Made by a program: the position numbers and the translations under genes
Assembly (NCBI RefSeq): GCF_964204645.1
Contig: NC_134028.1
Span: 23,844,153 to 23,908,152 of the forward strand
Length of the DNA stretch: 64,000 nt
Reading direction: 5' to 3'
DNA from: Tubulanus polymorphus
Taxonomy: Eukaryota; Nemertea; Palaeonemertea; Tubulaniformes; Tubulanidae
In this document: positions 35,401-46,849 of the stretch, one piece after another
How positions within the stretch are numbered: position 1 is the first letter of the stretch
How the letters are laid out: every line of letters begins with the position of its first letter
The notes under the pieces: model-generated
What the model saw: the letters and a program-made list of their open reading frames with translations, nothing else
What the model was told of the DNA's origin: nothing
Databases searched by the model: none

Positions 35401-38382
35401 GAAAATTTTACGTATATTCAAACAGAACATGAGCAGGTTTTTTGTTTCCTCGATTTTTCAACTTGAAATACAGGAACTAGACAGACAATAACAATGAACT
35501 ATACTTACAAATGTCCGGTTTCATGAGCTAAGAGTCGAGACATGTAATTATCATATCCAAGATGGTCGTTACCGCCAGAGCACATGCGCACTGGGTCACA
35601 TGCTCCCGCTTGGAACGCCCGTCCCCAGATCACTTTACCTGTAGTACCATTCAAATAAAACCTTTAAACTAAAACTAAGAAATTTGAAATGTTTTTTTTC
35701 TTATGCTGAAAGTGGAAAATTACCTGTGGATCTAACTTTTCCAAAAAGGCCGTACACTCTAAAATAAAGAAAGAATCAGGAAAGAAATTTAATTAGTTAA
35801 AGGTAAAAGGTTATAACGAGGTCAGGTTTGAATTTAAAAAAACTAAATGGAAATATTCACCCGGAGAAGTAAATGCTGATTCCCCAATCTCGGCCGGTTC
35901 CGTCGCTTCTTGTACCACCTGGTAAAAATGTCGATTGGAATCTACAGTAGCCGTGGAAGTCTGAATATCCTAACTGATAAAATACATCCAAATTATCTCA
36001 TTGATAACATCAGATAATTTCATTGACATCAGAAGAGCATGATTTGAAGATCTGAGATTGAACAGAAAGTGATTGATGACTACGATTACCTCTGTTGTTG
36101 TCTCGTTCAAAATAACTATTTTGGCTACAGTGAAATAAATTCTGTAGCCCAATGAAGGCAACAAATACCATCGCTGTACCTGTAAAAAATAATTTGTATT
36201 CCCTACGTCTTTTCAAGAGATAAAAAAGAAATACCTTCTGAAAATTCCCCCAAAAATGCAATATGTGAATATAATTTGTATTGAGAGGGAACCCACAGAA
36301 AATAATCATTTACGATATCATTCGTATAAATCATGACAATCAAAATTCGATACCGGTGGAAAAAACTTTTTATGAGAAAAATTGAATTGACCAAAAATTA
36401 ATCGTAGAATTATTTACAATTTCCCCAAGGATATGTGAAAAAGATGTAAAAAATTAGCATAGATACCTTGTGGAGAATATCTAGGGCATGTTTCGTCAGA
36501 TCTTCTCTACTCGAGGAAATATTCTTATAGAATTTGTCGGCGTATTCTTTATCGATGAACACCGCAGTAACGGCGTTCAGTTTTCTACGGGCCGATAATC
36601 TAGTGGATACTATCGAACGTTTCATACGACCGCTAGGGGGCGGTTCTGACTGGTAACTGATACAGTGGGTCGTCTGTCGTGCCGTTACTTTCGCGTCGAT
36701 ACGATAAAGGCCACTATCTTCTTCCTCCGTTATAATGGAACCGATCTAAATTCAAGATAAAATTCATCTACGAATACTTTATAAGAGAAACAAGAGGCCT
36801 TGATTCGTATCATGTGAGCTCAGGCACATATGAACCTGTGGGGGTTGAAAGTGAATATATTTACCATATTTTGACACCTGTTCAGTAAAGCTTCCCCGAT
36901 ATGTTCCCCATTGCGACTAACGTTACCCTTTATGTAACAATAATTGAAATGATCAACATTGTCTTCCCTCAAGTAACCGCTGGTTGACCACACTGATAAT
37001 AAAAGAAAAAATAATCAGCATTATAAATCTAAACAGTTTACTGGATGCCCTTAGTCGAAGGAAAGCTTGAGTTTTTTATGTTACCTTGAGCAAGAAGGCC
37101 TTCGGCGATGAACGTCCCGGATGACGCTTCGATGACGTACGAGTGGCCTGAACTAAGTGTGAATGCGACACGAACATCATCGCTATCAGTGAACTGTGTT
37201 TGCATCAAAAAACATGATTCACCTATAGAAGATATGATAGAGTGGTAAATCCAATCGGTAATTTCAATGATTAGATAAAATATTAACCCATCATCTTTTT
37301 CAGGTTTAAAGTCAAGGGTTTTGATTTTAAGATAGGGATTGTTCCTTTATTGATTTTATTTATTTGATTGATAGATATTTTTGCTATTTGGAGTCCCCTT
37401 TCAAACCCACCACACCGCACCTGCTGGGAGTGGAATAGGTAGTTTGATTTTTTAGTAAAAAACCGAAGAATATACAGATACGTATAGTCGTGTGATCGGC
37501 GGTCGAATTTACAGAATTTTTTGTTTAAATCGAAGTAGGCAATTGGTAATATCTGTTCCAGTTCATTCAAACAGTCGTCGAACCACCAGTCTGAACCGTC
37601 AAGCGACTGATTGGGGTCAATTTTGTTGGCTGCCAAAATTAATACATCGAGATTCTCGAAATAACTATACTACAAGATAATTATTTTACCCGTATCATTG
37701 GGGTCAAAAGCGGTCGTTGTTGTCAAACAAAAAGCGATCTACAAAATGAAAGAGAATGGTACAGAAACAATAATGAATATATTGCAAATATGATCGACAA
37801 TATTGTTTTAAGCTTAAAATTCTACGAATGTGTATAAAATCTACAAAAACAAACGAGCGAAAAATATTCGTGTCATGTTGTTGTATTATCCGTGGGAATC
37901 TGTTACGGGTTTGATGAAGTGATCATAATTAGCGACGGTCGTCGTTGTAATTCGGTGGTAGATACTAATTGGCCTAAATGTTAATCAAACGACAACTAAA
38001 AACTAGATTAGACAACAAAAGTTTGTGCTTGCTCATTTAGATCCACCACGATATTGACATATTCATATGTATGGCTATAGGTAGCTTTCAATATAATGAA
38101 AAAAAGAACAAATCGGTTATCGGTTGATTAATGATTTTTACATAGTAACTTGCATTATTTTCATTTTCGGGGATATATACTTTCTATGAACAAGTTGACA
38201 CAGTCGATGTGTTTTTTAATGCTTTTTAATGAATCACAACTGACTTAAGAAACTTAAATAGTTGTGATAGTTGTAACCACGAAGAAGTATACCCGTTAAA
38301 TCTCAAACCGCTACTGCTATCACGACGAGTAAAATATTTTACTTACTAACGATACCGTTGCGATCAAATGATTTCTGTCCAT
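32471..38382 (-). CDS. short ADAMTS-like metalloprotease with altered zinc motif
   Basis: Secreted extracellular-matrix protease family. Nineteen exons join in phase to 695 residues: 38382-38347, 37738-37690, 37222-37085, 36992-36865, 36745-36467, 36179-36090, 35973-35861, 35758-35724, 35638-35509, 35363-35238, 34793-34590, 34475-34412, 34312-34204, 34127-34000, 33669-33552, 33476-33378, 32938-32829, 32719-32660, 32542-32471. Order: signal peptide (1-22), propeptide, furin-type RMKR (157-160), catalytic domain with AHETGHLFNMPDD (327-339) and Met-turn-like LMFS, one thrombospondin type 1 repeat (411-465; [17 protein letters not shown]), Cys-rich part with [11 protein letters not shown], and spacer. 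The usual third zinc His is Asp338. The usual ~80-residue disintegrin module is absent between CLDTR (381-385) and the thrombospondin repeat, and no C-terminal repeats follow the spacer. Family is firm; protease activity is doubtful. Confidence 0.9.
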
Positions 38383-39966
38383 TTTCGGTCTTCCATATAA
38401 ACTGATATACATTTGATACTTTCACCAGATTTAGGATTATAACGACTATGAACAGATCACGTTTATACTGTCGTTAGTTCTATAAATTGTATCCGCGTTC
38501 ATATTGTAAAATTATGGGTCATAAACCGACAGTGCTATACCACGCAACCGAAACCGGTATCCGGTCACAAATAGAATCTAGTCAACACATCGAATTGGCC
38601 AATTAGCAACCGAAAATGAATCTTCTATGCGGGTATGATTTAAAAATTTGCGTCAAATCAACCGCAACATCAAGCAGTTTATCATCGAAATTTTTGTCTG
38701 TTTGTAAAATGTCATTCGTCAGGTCATACGAATATTTCGTCCCATCTTTTTCCTCTCATTTCTAAGAAACACTGTCGAGACGAAGTGTCTACTGGATTTC
38801 TTGACGGGCTTCCCGTTTCACTAGAAAGATAAAATGACATTTCGTACGACCCTTCAAGTTCATACTGATCCCACAAACACGCGTGCGTCTCCCCCGCAAT
38901 CAGGCAGGATTATCTTGGTGAAACGGTCCGTGTTGTGACGCTAATATAGAAAACCCACAGTATTCCTGAAAATGATTATCAGGATTCAGCAGAAACGCTG
39001 AATGAAAATAAATCGTCAACTGAAGGTAACCTTTTCGGACTCGCTTTTCTTTTCGAGTCTGGGATTCTCTGTTGCAATCACGCCCGCGCTTTAGATTTTT
39101 TACGTAAATGATAGAAACTAAGATGGCTGGCTGCGGGGGCTGTATTTTTGTATATCCTTTCCTTCTGCTATGTTGTCTTCAGGGGGAAAAGATGCTTCCG
39201 GGGAAAGTAACCATCGATCGGGGTATCGGTGAACGAACCCCCTGAAATTTTCAAAATGCCCTTCAAAAGGTCGGTGTAAAGATTTTTCGAAATTTTGATA
39301 CAATTTTTTGATATAGTTTTTTTTGTAAAATGGAAAAGTATCCATTCTCAAATGATTTATTCAGGTACCAGGGCACTTCATATTTGAGATCTGTCCTTTT
39401 TCAGCAGGAAAGTGCCGCTTTTCGTGGTAAAGAGTCCCATTTTTCTTGAATAGAACTGCCCCTCAAAAAAGCTCGGCACGGGCCTGATGATTTCTCGATC
39501 GGTCGTTCCTTATTTGAATCAAAAGTTCCTGACGACGCGCAGTCCAAACCTGTGGCACTCAGGGCACGTATATTGCAGCAGTGAAAATCAAATACTTTTG
39601 TTAGAAAAATAGATCTTTATTACGTCATACAAGCAAACTAAGTTCGTGAGATTTAACACCATAGAGATCCATCATACAAAATTGTATCTTAAAGAAGTTC
39701 GCAAATTAAGTAACAATAAGGTCCTATAAACGAAGCTGAACAAGCAAATAGATACTAGAATTTATAAGTGATCTCGGAATTAAAATTCTGCGTTGATATT
39801 AATCTAATTTTTCACTAGAACAACATATCATTCATCTATTCCTAATTCTAATGACATATCAAGGAGTGTTACCTACATATATTTTTGACAAATTTGATTT
39901 TTGCAGAGCACTGAAATTTATACTTTAAAAAGTGCATATAACAATGCATCAGTGCATGATTGTGTT
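38383..39966. other. intergenic upstream of the ADAMTS-like gene
   Basis: Contains one recognisable small transposon (38945-39070). No gene was identified in the remainder. Confidence 0.55.
38945..39070. mobile_element. about 126-bp MITE, shared with 63072-63206
   Basis: Starts tatagaaaacccacag and ends cgagtctgggattctct, roughly inverted. The stretch ttttcttttcgagtctggga (and four more bases) is exactly the reverse complement of bases in the element at 63076-63099, so these are two copies of one family. Confidence 0.7.
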
Positions 39967-42535
39967 TTATGACTCGATCAAGTTTCCTTCGAGATTCAAC
40001 AATTTCGACCCGTAAGTCTGTACGTAATCTAATAACCGATTGATTTTATCCAAAACGCGATAAATATCTTTGTCGACGTGTCTTAGACTGTTGGGTGGTT
40101 GATAACGAATTGAGCTGATTTCGGCAAGAATATCCTGTCGATGTGCGCCTTCGTCGGTCAGACCGAACGCGTGGGCGATGCCTCTGAAATGGCACAGAAA
40201 GTTCTTGACGTAGTTGACCATGATGTCTTCGATGTTCAGACGACTGATTCGATCGATTCGGCTTCGCTCGAATAAACTAACGTGATGTAGAAATACGACA
40301 TGGCGCAAAGCTAGTTTCTCCAGTCTCTTAATGCTGTCGACTCGATCGTCCTGAAATATTCAAAATATCATTTCGAAAATAACCCATTTATCGAACCATG
40401 CACGGCGTACAAATATGTTTTATGATTATTTTTTTTTGATTTACCAAAGTCTTCACGGAAAAATCCTTGTCGGCAAAATCGCGAGCGACTGCGAGAGCTG
40501 GGATTCGATCAGTTGTGTTGTACTTTAGCCTCCTCGTAAACTAAAAGAAAAAACAACAGAAAAACACATTCATAGAAAATCCGAATATTCCCGAGATAAG
40601 TGGATGAGAGAATTGTTGGTAAATAGAAAATGATCGACTACCAGTCACCAGAGTTTCTCTGGAGGTTACATTTAGATGAATCACAAAACTGTCAGATCAT
40701 TAAATTTTGAAATATCATCAGTGCGGGATTTTTCGTTAGATTTCCAATCTATGAAGTTACGGCTCGGTGGTGTATAATGGTTAGCACACAGGGTCGTCCC
40801 AGGTTCAGATCCTGATAGCTGTCCTTGAAATGCCACGGGTCTGATTACTAAGCGCAGGGGTGGCTCGAATGGGAGAGTGTAGGGTGTCAACTTGCCCCAT
40901 GATATTTCATGGGAAAATGACAAATATCAAACTGACACCTAAAAAGTTTTAATTCATATTATTAGCTTGTGTCCTCTGTATTTCCAAAAATGAGTTAATG
41001 TTTTCTAAAACGTTTTTTTTTCGGGTGCCCTTTTAATCATATGATGTGCCCTGTTTTGAGATCAGACCCTGGACCAATTTAAACATGATAAAACAACATC
41101 TGGTTTTGAGTTAAATCATTTGGTTTTGATGCCCCTTAAGATTCTTACCGTAAAGTCTTTTAAATGGTTTATTTTATTTTGAAGCCGTGATGCGGCGAAC
41201 ATGAACGCCTCAATCTCAGCTCGTGTGATGGATGTGGGCCGGTAATCCTGCGGGCCGCACGGGTCAAAAATGTCAATCTCACTCGGTAAACTGAGAGCAT
41301 GTGCCGACACCGCGCCGGACGAGCGCCGTGACCGTATCGGGTCAACCGGGAACGGTGCAGATAAATCTAACATAGCTCCTACACAGAACAACACTAAAAA
41401 CGAATGTAGCAAACCTAAAATAACAAACGTATAAAACTCAAGAAAATTTTCAAATGGTCGCATAAAAACTGGGGGTACGAAGTAAAGAAAATCCACGTTT
41501 TTTATGAAAATGTTTTTGAGCGTTTCTTTTTATTGATTTTCACCGTGGAACTCACAATTACCGGTAAGCAGGTAGTGGTTTGATCGAATTTGTTATAAAG
41601 ACTTCGTTTGATAGATTCAAGTTTCGTCAATATTAAGCGCATTAAATTAAGTAGCTATTAAAGGTCGAGTTATTTTAGAAGAACCACCCAATTATTTCTG
41701 CTGGGGACACCCCTGTTATAAGATAAAACAGCATTAAGCACGGAGATTACTCTGTAAATATTGCGCTATATCAAGAAGATAAATTATTATTACTATTATC
41801 AGTATACTAAAGATTCTTGCCGGCAACTTCCAGGAAGCCAAAGCATTATTGAAACCAAATGGTTTTTCCTGAAACCATCTAAAGAAGTGGTCATTTTTCG
41901 ACTTGTAAAATAACGTTATTAACCTTAGAATTTTCAATGGTACCCACGGATTAGATAGAATTTTATACATAACTATCTAGTCATACATGCATGCATTGTA
42001 ATAGAAATGTTACCTTTAACAACGAGATACATTCAGCAATTTATCACTCAAAATTTCAAGTAATTGAAATTTTAAATTGATTTGATCTAATGACACTTTC
42101 AACTAAACGATTACGTATATGAATAGGTTTTTCGAACGAATTTTATCAAGAGCATACAACAGTATAAAATTTTCCTTTACAGGAATAAGTGAGCCCCGAA
42201 CACACATGGATACTCACATAGATACTGTAAAGGGGAGTTAAACTCGAGCCGAACGAAATCTAATCCTATTTTGCTTTTCGTAAAATACATTGTCTCAGAG
42301 ATATTGATCAACAAACTCCGAACAAGAACGATATAATATTAATCAAGATGAGTTTTGAACTAGATTTCAAAGAGAACTGAAACAATGTTGATTGATATTC
42401 TTCGTTTAAATAGAAACCACTTCTAATTACAGTAACGCTCATGAATATTCATGGAAGGTAACTTCTGCGAAGGTGGCATCGCGCTAAAATGTCAAACGCT
42501 ATGTGGTATTTCAAAAACTTACGAATTTTCACCAT
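39967..42535 (-). CDS. secreted helical protein, candidate four-helix cytokine
   Basis: No close relative recognised. Four exons on the minus strand: 42535-42523 (ATG plus 10 bases), 41414-41149, 40540-40445, 40350-39967, giving 252 residues with intron phases 1, 0, 0. Exon 1 joined to exon 2 yields a textbook signal peptide, MVKIRLLHSFLVLFCVGA. A furin-type RSRR (32-35) follows. Four long amphipathic helices are apparent: A about 66-98, B 126-157, C 164-189, D 215-246, with loops between; Cys57 and Cys178; one N-glycosylation sequon at Asn101. B, C and D share the last exon. A tiny first coding exon and four such helices recall IL-6/LIF/CNTF-class cytokines. An unspliced start at 41463 is less likely because it makes the intron's T-rich end into protein. 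The fold assignment is inference. Confidence 0.7.
40745..40925 (+). repeat. tRNA-derived SINE candidate
   Basis: An A-box-like ggtgtataatggttagcac (from about 40768) and a B-box-like ggttcagatcc (40801-40813 region) are spaced as in a tRNA gene. An unrelated tail follows, ending near tatcaaactgacacc. It cannot fold as a full tRNA. It lies in intron 2 of the cytokine-like gene. Confidence 0.5.
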
Positions 42536-42621
42536 CGTAAATGTCAATCTGATCTCTAAAATCAACCGCTAAATGTTAACGATTTCGAATAATGACTTTC
42601 GCCCGATTCCGACGACAATCT

Positions 42622-42629
42622 CTTATATA
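42622..42629 (-). promoter_or_regulatory. TATA box of the cytokine-like gene
   Basis: TATATAAG on the minus strand lies about 90 bases upstream of the ATG at 42535, predicting a transcript start near 42595 and a 5' leader of about 60 bases. The position supports the four-exon model. Confidence 0.6.
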
Positions 42630-42691
42630 TGCATTTATGTAAGAGTTTCTCGCCCACTGACCGATAGCGATACGGGCCTGCCCAGTTCACC

Positions 42692-42701
42692 GGGGATTTT
42701 G
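42692..42701. promoter_or_regulatory. Rel/NF-kB-like site upstream of the cytokine-like gene
   Basis: ggggattttg on the plus strand matches nine of ten positions of a loose insect Rel-site consensus (GGGRNYYYYY). It lies about 65 bp upstream of the TATA box. Such short matches are common by chance. Confidence 0.25.
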
Positions 42702-43525
42702 TAGTCAGTTCAGAATCCATTGTCTTTGCAGTGAAACTAGTTTCCGCTCTATTCATGCCTCGGTCTAAAACAAGACGATGATCACAAATCACAAAAATAA
42801 CTGGCGACGTTTTGTACGCTGGGACGGGTTTTTCTCAGAGTGGTTTCGGTCACGTTTAAAGCTGCTCAATTTGTGTTTTGTGTTGATTTTACGTGGGTTT
42901 TCGACTATTTTCGTCGCATTACTGTAACATTATACGTAAGTCATTATGTCATAAAACTCGGTTTCGCTTTTACGACAATATTGGGTCATGTTTTATGCTC
43001 AGATGAAAACAGATACACGATTATGTTCAATTATCCGTCGATCGATTCTAAATTTCAAAATCGAAAGCTTTGTACGGAAACACTCACGAGAAATTGAATC
43101 GTACATAACAAAATGTGCCTTATTAACTCACGAAATGAAATTACCGCAAAATCACGTTTTTCCTCGGAAATATTCTGTTATTCAATTTAAATAGAAAGCG
43201 TTGGATGTTTTGTGTACCTTCAATACACGCATGCATGCATGTATCTGCGCTTCCATATCCCACATTACTGGGGTTTTTCTGTCCAAACTTTGTGCTTTTT
43301 CTAAACTAAGGGGTTTAGGGATTGCACATCAGTATAATGCTGTGTATTCTATTCATATCCACCGTCGTCTGTTTTTCTTCCTGGCCCAAATTTCTGCTTA
43401 GTTAATTCTCAATAGTTCTTACTCGAAAAGTCAGATATTTTATGAATCTAGCGTTTTTAATCGCTGCTAATGATCATACACAGTGACAGCAAATGAAACA
43501 AGAGTGAGCTAAGGCTAAAAAAAAT

Positions 43526-43719
43526 TGATACCTTGTTTCTCAGCTCTGCTGAGCTTAAATGTTGACCCGGCCGGCTGCCCATCTACCCTATACATTACTT
43601 TTTTTAAAATCGTGATCAATTTTACCATAACAGACCCGGTCGCTATAGAAATGAACTGTTCATAGATTTTATCATATTTTACAAAAATGACCCGGCCGCT
43701 GCGGAGAAACAAGGTATCA
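43526..43719. mobile_element. 194-bp MITE, copy A
   Basis: Inverted ends tgataccttgtttctc and gagaaacaaggtatca are exact over 16 bases. Inside, the motif gacccggccg or gacccggtcg is repeated three times. It is homologous over its full length to 50132-50317. No coding capacity. Confidence 0.85.
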
Positions 43720-43837
43720 TTTTTGTGTAGCCTAATAGACTGCTATCTGGAAGGCTATGAAGACTATAAATCCAAGAAAGATTATTGAGAGAGCCGTTAA
43801 GAAAGTAGCGGTGATATTTGTATCAAATAGCATTCGT

Positions 43838-45004
43838 TTATTTACAAAATACAGAAAATATAATGATAGAAATGATAATGTCATGACAATAGGTTTTTCT
43901 ATACTGTACAACTGGCACTATGTTGTTGTTAGGAGGAGGCAAAATACTCTGCAAGACGAAGTACGAATTTAGCGTCAATCTGCTGCTTCTCGGACAGTCA
44001 GTATAAATCGATCTTACTTCAATAAACCCTTCAAAACAGCGTGTAAAGACGATACCTAAAGACTTAAAGACTAGAGCATTATTCGAATCAGTAAATTCCT
44101 GAAATGTTATTATTAACCAATCTATACGTGCTACGTGACTCAATGGCTTCTAAATTCGTACTCGGTCGGGTGAAAATCCAACTGATTTCACTTCTACGAA
44201 AAATCATCAACTATTCATCGGATTTCGGGTGAAATATAACCTTTTTTTCAAAACGTTGTCGTGTACTTGTGTATCTTATACTTACAATTGATATGTGACG
44301 AGAAGAACAGGGACCTAATAATAGTTATATTCGATACGATTTGTGATGAGTAAAAAATACTGACTGCATCAATTCTAAAACCAATGAGAGCTGCGAGGAA
44401 CCACAGATGGAACTGTTTCCTGTCAACCACAGGTGGTACTGGTTCCTGTGAACCACAAGTGGAACTGTTTCCTGTGATCCATAGACGGAATTGGTTTCTG
44501 TGAACCACAGGTGGAACTAGTTCCTGTGATCCACAGGTGGAACTGGTTCCTCCAAACCACAGGTGGAACGGTTTCCTGTGAACCACAAGTGGAGCTGTTT
44601 CCTGTGAACCATAGACGGAAATGGTTTCTGTGAACCACAGATGGAACTGGTTTCTGTGAACCACAGGTGGAACTAGTTCCTGTGATCAACAGGTGGAACT
44701 GGTTCCTCACCTCACATAAAATTGCTACCGACTTTTATCAAAAAGTGTACAACAAGGCCAGAGTGAAATTCGTATGAGCCCTGAGTTGTTTCTATCAAGC
44801 AATTCTCAGTGTACAACTTACTTCTAGTTGACTCGTAACACGCTGTAGAAAAGTCAGCTTCAAACCGTATAAAGATTTATCTATTAAATGTAGCGAATAC
44901 AAAACTAATGCCGGCTGTTTAAGTATGCTGTCCTCACCCCTCAGACAATCTATCACCATCCTTACATAAACCGATCGTTCAGCCATCGCCTCGACCTCGG
45001 GCAT
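43838..45004 (-). CDS. unrecognised three-exon small gene model
   Basis: Three minus-strand exons join in phase 0: 45004-44822 (61 codons from ATG, begins MPEVEAMAERSVYVRMV), 44098-44018 (27 codons) and 43948-43838 (36 codons plus stop), for 124 residues. Both donors are good (GTAAGT, GTAAGA) and the acceptors are CAG. The first two exons read as a helical soluble protein (RLRG-free, rich in L, V and S). The last exon ends in an isoleucine-rich hydrophobic run (DIIISIIIFSVFC) that could instead be translated intron. No signal peptide or family motif is seen. Intron 1 holds a 26-bp minisatellite. It lies about 1.3 kb upstream of the cytokine-like gene on the same strand. It could be part of a larger gene with missed exons. 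Confidence 0.4.
44395..44712. repeat. 26-bp minisatellite, about 12 copies
   Basis: Unit ccacaggtggaactggttcc plus tgtgaa, tandemly repeated with point changes. A higher-order period of about 130 bp is visible: the run near 44449-44550 resembles 44578-44708. Because 26 is not a multiple of 3, the long open frames on the minus strand through it are by-products. Confidence 0.92.
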
Positions 45005-45255
45005 TTTTATTTGAAAATGAACCACAATCTTTGCCCGAGCCCACAGACATACGATATCATCAGCACGAATGGAATAATATCAGATCGTCCAGACCAACAC
45101 GAGGTGTTTGTGTAAGGAGAATGCAGGGTACGGACACGTAGATAACCGCATGAAACACAATAGAGACAGTAATGAGTGGTTTCAAAGTTAAAAGTACTGT
45201 TTTCACATAGATATCACTCACATAAACTATAGGCTCTTGTCTCCAGATACAGGGA

Positions 45256-45425
45256 ACCACACGGGGGGTTACATGATACAACAGGGGACCACCGGCGCGG
45301 GGGTTACATGATACAACAAGGGACCACCGGGGCTGGGGATACATGATAAAAGGGGGTACCACCGGGGCGGGATACATGATGAAATGGGTAACCATGGGGG
45401 CGGGGATACATGATAAAACTGAGGT
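45256..45425. repeat. G-rich minisatellite, about five units
   Basis: Tandem units of about 33-35 bp with core gggaccaccggggctgggga followed by tacatgata. Units vary by small indels. Confidence 0.88.
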
Positions 45426-45635
45426 AAGTACTATCATTCATCGCTGCATAATGTGGAATACATAGCTGTCAATCTCGGTTTTACGTAAAATAAATTCGGC
45501 AAATAATCACAAGCAGGCACCGAAAACAGAGCGAAATATCATTCATATATCTGTCCGTTATTCCTTCGGTCGAAGAAACGTAGCGATTCATTTTGCATAA
45601 TATTCAACATACAACAACATTTTTTCACTAGTGCC

Positions 45636-45664
45636 TAATAATAATAATAATAATAATAATAATA
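45636..45664. repeat. (TAA)n microsatellite
   Basis: About nine TAA units, followed by the interrupted run tacaataata. Confidence 0.92.
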
Positions 45665-46849
45665 CAATAATATATAACATTTCCAACATTTACAGAATTT
45701 AACAGTTTTCAGTCAGTGATTTTGAAAAATTCGAAACGATTATTCTCAAACTGGAAAAAGTAAATTTATACAACAGACAATCGTCGAATGAATAAATTCA
45801 TGTTTCTCTCAAAATTGTTTACACCATTTTAAAAGAACGAAACAAAAATTCATGCGGTTTTATAAAGACCGTGGTTCAGGAGGAATCAACCGGAGTTGAT
45901 TTTCTACCGCATTTTTTTCCGGTTTCACACTATTTTTTGGTCGTTCTAGAATTTGAGGAGTATTCAAGGAGAAAATGTCAAAATATGAAGTCGTTTACGA
46001 ATGCCACTATCAAGCATTCTATAAGTCGGAGTCTATGGGTACTCTGCTAACTATGCCACGAACCATTGTCGCAGACAGAAGTACATTGAATTTCCGTTAA
46101 GACTTTCACCCAAAATTTCAGGAGTTTCAAAGAGTTTAGATCAATATCCCAAAATTAGAAGAGATTCAAGATCCTCGCAAATAATCAGAGGAGTCACCTA
46201 GGGTGAGATCGAAATGTTGTGGCTTTGAATATATTCTTTGATTCATCGGTTTTTAATACTTTTAATCTGTAAATAGTGGGTCTCTATTATATTGTCCTCT
46301 ACCGATCAGAGGAGTTTTCAAGGAATTGAGGAGTACATGTAGTATGGACCGTGACTATCAAGCCTGTACCTCATAAGTGTCTTGGAAACGAGTTGGACAG
46401 TTGTACCTTTAAAACCCAAGAAATGTCCAACAGCTATGTTGCTAGATTCTAGAGCAGTTACACTGGTCTTCGAATAACCTATAAAACCGGCTGTAGTTTT
46501 CATCCCCGCTGAATCATTTCGAATTTAAATATACACATTTCTTAAAAGTGAAAAAGCTCAACACATAATAACAACATTTACACGTAAATATGAGATGAAA
46601 AATGTACACAGAGAATAATGAATAAAATGAACACGCGTTCTCGACTGCCGAACAACTGAAACCAAACCGGGAATTCGTGCGAAATTACGAACCCTCATCG
46701 AGTCGTCACCAACTCAACGACGAAAACATTAAATAATAAATACACAATTAAATACAACTAATTGCCGCAGAGTGACGACCGCGATCAAAAATCCATTCAT
46801 TATGATATAAACCTCGTTTTCTAACGAGTAAAGGGATCATCAGGTGAAA

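Noticed and set aside
37283-37636. 117-codon minus-strand frame within the ADAMTS-like gene
   Set aside because: It includes a dispersed repeat segment (37385-37450), has no family features, and lies in the intron between exons 2 and 3, which join in phase without it.
41415-41496. Unspliced N-terminal extension of the cytokine-like protein (starts at 41496 or 41463)
   Set aside because: Its hydrophobic residues derive from a T-rich tract ending in ttattttag, a typical intron 3' end. The spliced alternative gives a cleaner signal peptide and matches the TATA box.
42562-42792. 76-codon minus-strand frame preceded by a good acceptor-like ttgttttag
   Set aside because: It overlaps the TATA box and leader of the cytokine-like gene and could not be joined in phase to the upstream exons, so it is more likely promoter sequence.
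45060-45437. 125-codon minus-strand frame with proline/valine repeats
   Set aside because: Half of it is the translated minisatellite at 45256-45425, and the rest lacks splice or family support.
46318-46503. 61-codon minus-strand frame ending at a possible GTACAG donor
   Set aside because: The phase does not match the exon at 45004, and no acceptor with a pyrimidine tract links them.
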